Of a DNA stretch of 64,000 nt, positions 61,106 through 64,000 are shown piece after piece. The notes beneath the pieces were generated by a model. The model had not been told where the DNA came from and did no database searches. It saw only the letters and a list, made by a program, of their open reading frames with translations. The stretch spans positions 186,001 through 250,000 of the forward strand of contig NZ_JAUJZH010000007.1 in the NCBI RefSeq assembly GCF_030486595.1. The letters are read 5' to 3'. This DNA comes from Variovorax ginsengisoli. GTDB lineage: Bacteria > Pseudomonadota > Gammaproteobacteria > Burkholderiales > Burkholderiaceae_C. Within the stretch, counting starts at the first letter, position 1, and the number at the start of each line of letters is the position of its first letter. The position numbers and the translations under genes were made by a program.

Positions 61106-62601
61106 GTCTTCGCCGGTTGTCGTCGGTGGCAGCTGCCACGATGCTGCTGGCCGGCTGCGTCGCCGGGCCCGACTACCGCAAGCCGGAGGTCGAGGTGCCG
61201 GTCAGCTGGCAACTCGAGCAGCCCTGGCGCCAGGCTTCGCCTGGTGATGCCGAGGCCAAGGGCCCGTGGTGGCGGCGCTTCGACGACCCGACGCTCGACG
61301 CGCTGCAGGAGAGGGCGCTGGCCAACAGCCCGACACTCGACCTGGCGAGCGCCCGGCTGGCACAGGCGCGGGCCACGCTGGCGGGCGCCGAATCGGGCCG
61401 CTCGCCGCAGCTGGGCCTGGGTTCGCGCGCCTCGCGGCTCAAGATCTCGGCCAACCGGCCGCTCACCAACTACGCCACCAACAACTATTCGACGGTCCAG
61501 AACGACTTCGCGCTGACCCTGGTCGCCAGCTACGAACTCGACCTCGCGGGCCGGGTGCAGCGCACGGTCGAGGGCGCCTCCGCCTCGGCCGCGCAATCGG
61601 CCGCCGACCTCGAGAACACCCGGCTCCTGCTGACCGCCGACCTGGCCTCGGCCTACTTCAGCCTGCGCGCCACCGACCTGGAGCTCGACGTGGTCGCTCG
61701 CTCGATCGAGGTCCAGCGTCGGGCCCTGCAGTTCGTGACCGACCGCCACGAAGGCGGCGCGGTGTCGGGCCTCGACGTGGCGCAGCAGCAGGCGCTGCTG
61801 GACAACACGCTGACCCAGGTCGACCTGCTGAAGCGGCTGCGGTCGCAGTTCGAGCATGCGATTGCGACACTGACCGGCACACCGGCGCCGAACTTCGCGC
61901 TGGCACCGGACATCCAGCCGCTGCGGCCGCCGGCGATCCCGCTCGGCGTTCCGTCGGACGCGCTGGAGCGCCGGCCCGATGTCGCCGCCGCCGAGCGCGC
62001 GATGGCCGCGGCCAACGCGCAGATCGGCGTCGCCACCGCGGCCTTCTACCCGAGCGTGAACCTGCTGCCCACGGGCGGCGTCGACAGCCGCAGCCTGTCG
62101 ACCCTGTTCGATGCCCAGAGCGTGCTGTGGTCGATCGGCGTCTCGGCGACCCAGACGATCTTCGACGGCGGCCGCATCCGCGCCAACGTCGACTTCACCA
62201 AGGCCGGCTACGACGCCACCGTCGCCAGCTACCGCCGGGTGGTGCTGACCGCGATGCAGGAGGCCGAGGACGGCATCACCGGCCTGGCGTCGCTCGAACG
62301 CGCCGCGGCGCAGTCGCAGACGGCGGTGGCCAGCGCGCGCCGGGTGCTCGACATGTCGGCCAGCCGCTACGAGGGCGGCGCCACCACCTTCCTCGACGTC
62401 ATCACGGCCCAGCAGGCGCTGTTGAACATCGAGCGCCAGGCGGCCCAACTTTCCGGGCAGCGCATGCTGGGCACGGTGTTCCTGGTGAAGGCGCTGGGCG
62501 GCGACTGGTGCGGCGTCGAAGCGCGCGGGGCCGGCGGCGGGGGCACCAGCGCTAGAACAGACTGCCCTGCCCCGCTGCGCCAGGTGGTCGGAACGCGCTG
62601 A
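61102..62601 (+). CDS. RND efflux outer-membrane factor (NodT family lipoprotein)
   Basis: A 499-residue TolC-like channel of the NodT family. A lipoprotein signal ends LLAGC with C19, so the mature N-terminus is lipidated. VAGPDYRKPEV and PWWRRFDDPTLDALQERALANSPTLDLA are typical openings; the two long helical repeats end in GGATTFLDVITAQQALL. The GTG start overlaps the fusion-protein stop. The C-terminal tail after ALGGDW is longer and low in complexity, and its last 50 bases overlap the convergent radical SAM gene. Confidence 0.92.
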   Translation: MSLRRLSSVAAATMLLAGCVAGPDYRKPEVEVPVSWQLEQPWRQASPGDAEAKGPWWRRFDDPTLDALQERALANSPTLDLASARLAQARATLAGAESGRSPQLGLGSRASRLKISANRPLTNYATNNYSTVQNDFALTLVASYELDLAGRVQRTVEGASASAAQSAADLENTRLLLTADLASAYFSLRATDLELDVVARSIEVQRRALQFVTDRHEGGAVSGLDVAQQQALLDNTLTQVDLLKRLRSQFEHAIATLTGTPAPNFALAPDIQPLRPPAIPLGVPSDALERRPDVAAAERAMAAANAQIGVATAAFYPSVNLLPTGGVDSRSLSTLFDAQSVLWSIGVSATQTIFDGGRIRANVDFTKAGYDATVASYRRVVLTAMQEAEDGITGLASLERAAAQSQTAVASARRVLDMSASRYEGGATTFLDVITAQQALLNIERQAAQLSGQRMLGTVFLVKALGGDWCGVEARGAGGGGTSARTDCPAPLRQVVGTR

Positions 62602-63646
62602 GGTCGAGCCCGATGCGCTGGCGGTTGAAGCCGATGCGGTTCGTCGCCTTCTCGAAGCGCTGGCGGATCAGGTCGGCCCACAGGCCGCTGCCCTTCATGC
62701 GGGTCGCGAAGTCGGCGTCGTAGTCCTTGCCGCCGCGCATCTCGCGGATGCGCGCCATGATGCGGTCGGCCCGCTGCGGGTAGTGCAGTTCGAGCCACTG
62801 CTTGAACAGCGGCGCGACCTCCCAGGGCAGCCGGACCACGGTGTAGAAGGCGCAGCGCGCGCCGGCCTCCCAGGCGGCTTCGAGCACCTGCTCCATGTCC
62901 TCGGTGACGAAGGGAATCTGCGGCGCCACGCTGACGCCGACCGGCACGCCGGCGTCGGCCAAGGTGCGCAGGGTGCGCAGCCGCCGGTGCGGCGCGGCGG
63001 CCCGCGGCTCGAGCTTGCGTGCCAGCTCGCCGTCGAGCGTGGTGATCGTGACGTACACAGCGGCCAGCCGGTCGGCGGCCATCGGTGCGATCAGGTCGAG
63101 GTCGCGCTCGACTGCGCTTGATTTGGTGACGAGGCCGAAGGGATGGCGCGATTCCTTCAGCACTTCGATCACCGAACGCGTGAGCCGCAGCTCGCGTTCG
63201 ATCGGCTGGTAGCAATCGGTCGCGGTGCCGATCGCGATCTGGCTCGGCCGGTAGGCTTTGCGGCCCAGTTCGGCGCGCAGCACCTCGGCGACGTTGCGCT
63301 TCGCGATCAGCTTGGTCTCGAAGTCCAGGCCGGGCGAGAGATTGAGGTAGCTGTGGGTGGGCCGGGCGAAGCAATAGATGCAACCATGCTCGCAACCCCG
63401 GTAGGGGTTGAGCGAGCGGTCGAACGGAATGTCGGGCGAGTCGTTCTCGCTCAAGACCGATTTCACGTCCTCGAAGCGGACCTCGGTCTGCAGCCGCTGG
63501 AGGCCCTCGGCTTCGGCCTCGCCCTCTTCCAGCGTGCCCCAGCCGTCGTCGAAGGCGTCGCGCACGTCGCGCTCGAAACGATGCGGCAGGCGCGTCGCGG
63601 CGCCGCGGCCCTTGAGGGCGTGGACGGGGATGAAGCTGTCGCCCAT
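62552..63646 (-). CDS. PA0069-family radical SAM protein (SplB-like)
   Basis: A 364-residue radical SAM enzyme. The 4Fe-4S site is CEHGCIYC (CX3CX2C at about residues 85-92), followed by ARPTHSYLNLSPGLDFE, the hallmark of the PA0069/SplB-like group often annotated as DNA repair photolyase. TATDCYQPIERELRLTRSVIEVL and VYVTITTLDGELARKLEPRA continue the barrel. A near-consensus LexA box lies 12 bases before the start, supporting a DNA-damage role; the reaction is not established. ATG 63646 gives the typical MGDSFIPVHALKGRG opening. Confidence 0.92.
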   Translation of the reverse strand: MGDSFIPVHALKGRGAATRLPHRFERDVRDAFDDGWGTLEEGEAEAEGLQRLQTEVRFEDVKSVLSENDSPDIPFDRSLNPYRGCEHGCIYCFARPTHSYLNLSPGLDFETKLIAKRNVAEVLRAELGRKAYRPSQIAIGTATDCYQPIERELRLTRSVIEVLKESRHPFGLVTKSSAVERDLDLIAPMAADRLAAVYVTITTLDGELARKLEPRAAAPHRRLRTLRTLADAGVPVGVSVAPQIPFVTEDMEQVLEAAWEAGARCAFYTVVRLPWEVAPLFKQWLELHYPQRADRIMARIREMRGGKDYDADFATRMKGSGLWADLIRQRFEKATNRIGFNRQRIGLDLSAFRPPGAAGQGSLF

Positions 63647-63658
63647 GGCGCCTCCGGA

Positions 63659-63678
63659 TACTGTATGAAATTACAGTA
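63659..63678. promoter_or_regulatory. LexA (SOS) box before the radical SAM gene
   Basis: TACTGTATGAAATTACAGTA agrees with the E. coli-type SOS consensus TACTGTATATATATACAGTA at 16 of 20 positions, including the full CTGT-N8-ACAG core. With flanking A/T the inverted repeat has 8-base arms. It ends 12 bases before the start codon, so LexA bound here would block expression. The divergent dioxygenase-like gene begins 82 bases on the other side. Confidence 0.88.
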
Positions 63679-63760
63679 TTCCATGTTTTGGCGGCAGGCG
63701 CAGCAACGAACTGCAACGAGCTGGGCTGCGCTAAGCTGCAAGTCCCACCGATCGTTCCCC

Positions 63761-64000
63761 ATGCCCCGCCGCCCCGAAAACCTCTACCCCCAATACCACG
63801 CCCATCTCTACTTCGGCCCAGAGACGGTCGCCCAGGCGCGCCGGATCGCCGAGCAGGCGGGGCGCGAGTTGCTGGTGGTGGTCGGCCGCGTGCACGAAAA
63901 ACTCGTCGGCCCGCATCCGCACTGGAGCTGCCAGATCGCCTTCGACGCCGCCGAATTCGATGAAGTGATCGCCTGGCTGGAGGCCCACCGCGAGGGACTC
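63761..64000 (+). CDS. DOPA 4,5-dioxygenase-like protein (3' end outside window)
   Basis: The first 80 residues of a small protein matching the DOPA 4,5-dioxygenase family (PF08883-type). Conserved histidines appear in YHAHLYFGPET (residues 12-22), RVHEKLVGPHPHWSCQIAF and near the end. The family is a compact ferredoxin-like fold with a metal site, and most bacterial members have unknown substrates. The gene runs off the window at base 64000. It is divergent from the radical SAM gene with the SOS box between them. Confidence 0.85.
   Translation, partial: MPRRPENLYPQYHAHLYFGPETVAQARRIAEQAGRELLVVVGRVHEKLVGPHPHWSCQIAFDAAEFDEVIAWLEAHREGL

Overview
The window is high-GC DNA with densely packed, often ATGA-overlapping genes and frequent TTG/GTG starts. 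Three orphan Bug/TctC-type receptors, the PrkA-YeaH-SpoVR set, the rpsU-yqeY pair and the uronate oxidation genes point to a Burkholderiales betaproteobacterium, most likely Comamonadaceae (Variovorax/Ramlibacter-like). The placement is inferred from gene content, since no rRNA gene is present. No tRNA, rRNA, IS element or CRISPR array was seen.

Region 1 (1-18000) is a nitrate assimilation island. After a hydrolase tail and tsaD come a NIT-ANTAR regulator, an ABC nitrate transporter (nrtABC-like), a second ANTAR regulator carrying two PilJ-type sensor domains, a NarK-type nitrate permease, a PP2C phosphatase-Ser/Thr kinase fusion, nirB, nirD, a nitrate reductase with a fused BFD domain, a YbiB/TrpD2-like gene and cobA (siroheme). 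Both transporters are preceded by sigma-54 -24/-12 promoters and by leaders with hexaloop hairpins. In the nrt leader the second hairpin overlaps a terminator stem, which is the arrangement expected for ANTAR antitermination.

Region 2 (18000-25400) holds housekeeping genes: an HI0933-type flavoprotein, rpsU, yqeY, a NUDIX hydrolase, amt (with its own sigma-54 promoter), a VapBC-type toxin-antitoxin pair, pmbA, darP and mog.

Region 3 (25400-38100) is a uronate/aldarate catabolic locus split by a GntR regulator. Leftward lie a Bug receptor, kdgD, an NTF2-like lipoprotein and a ketoglutaric-semialdehyde dehydrogenase. Rightward lie uronate dehydrogenase, an SMP-30 lactonase, a TRAP transporter, a truncated relic of galactarate dehydratase (garD), an SDR and two Bug receptors. 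Copies of a 13-bp operator lie beside gntR/udh and upstream of the leftward genes.

Region 4 (38100-49300) has psd, a small HxlR regulator, an FKBP isomerase followed by a tandem REP-like repeat, grpE-dnaK-dnaJ with a sigma-32 promoter, and prkA-yeaH-spoVR with a sigma-54-like promoter.

Region 5 (49300-64000) contains aroQ, an enolase-superfamily enzyme and tag (leftward); a lactonase-type amidohydrolase; the formaldehyde genes frmA and fghA with an alpha/beta hydrolase between them; an RNase D-like exonuclease; gluconokinase; a tripartite RND efflux operon; and a PA0069-type radical SAM gene with a near-consensus LexA box. The window ends inside a DOPA-dioxygenase-like gene.

Overall theme: nitrogen-limitation control. 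Four sigma-54 elements precede nrt, narK, amt and prkA, and nitrate-sensing ANTAR proteins probably add substrate-specific antitermination to the two uptake operons.
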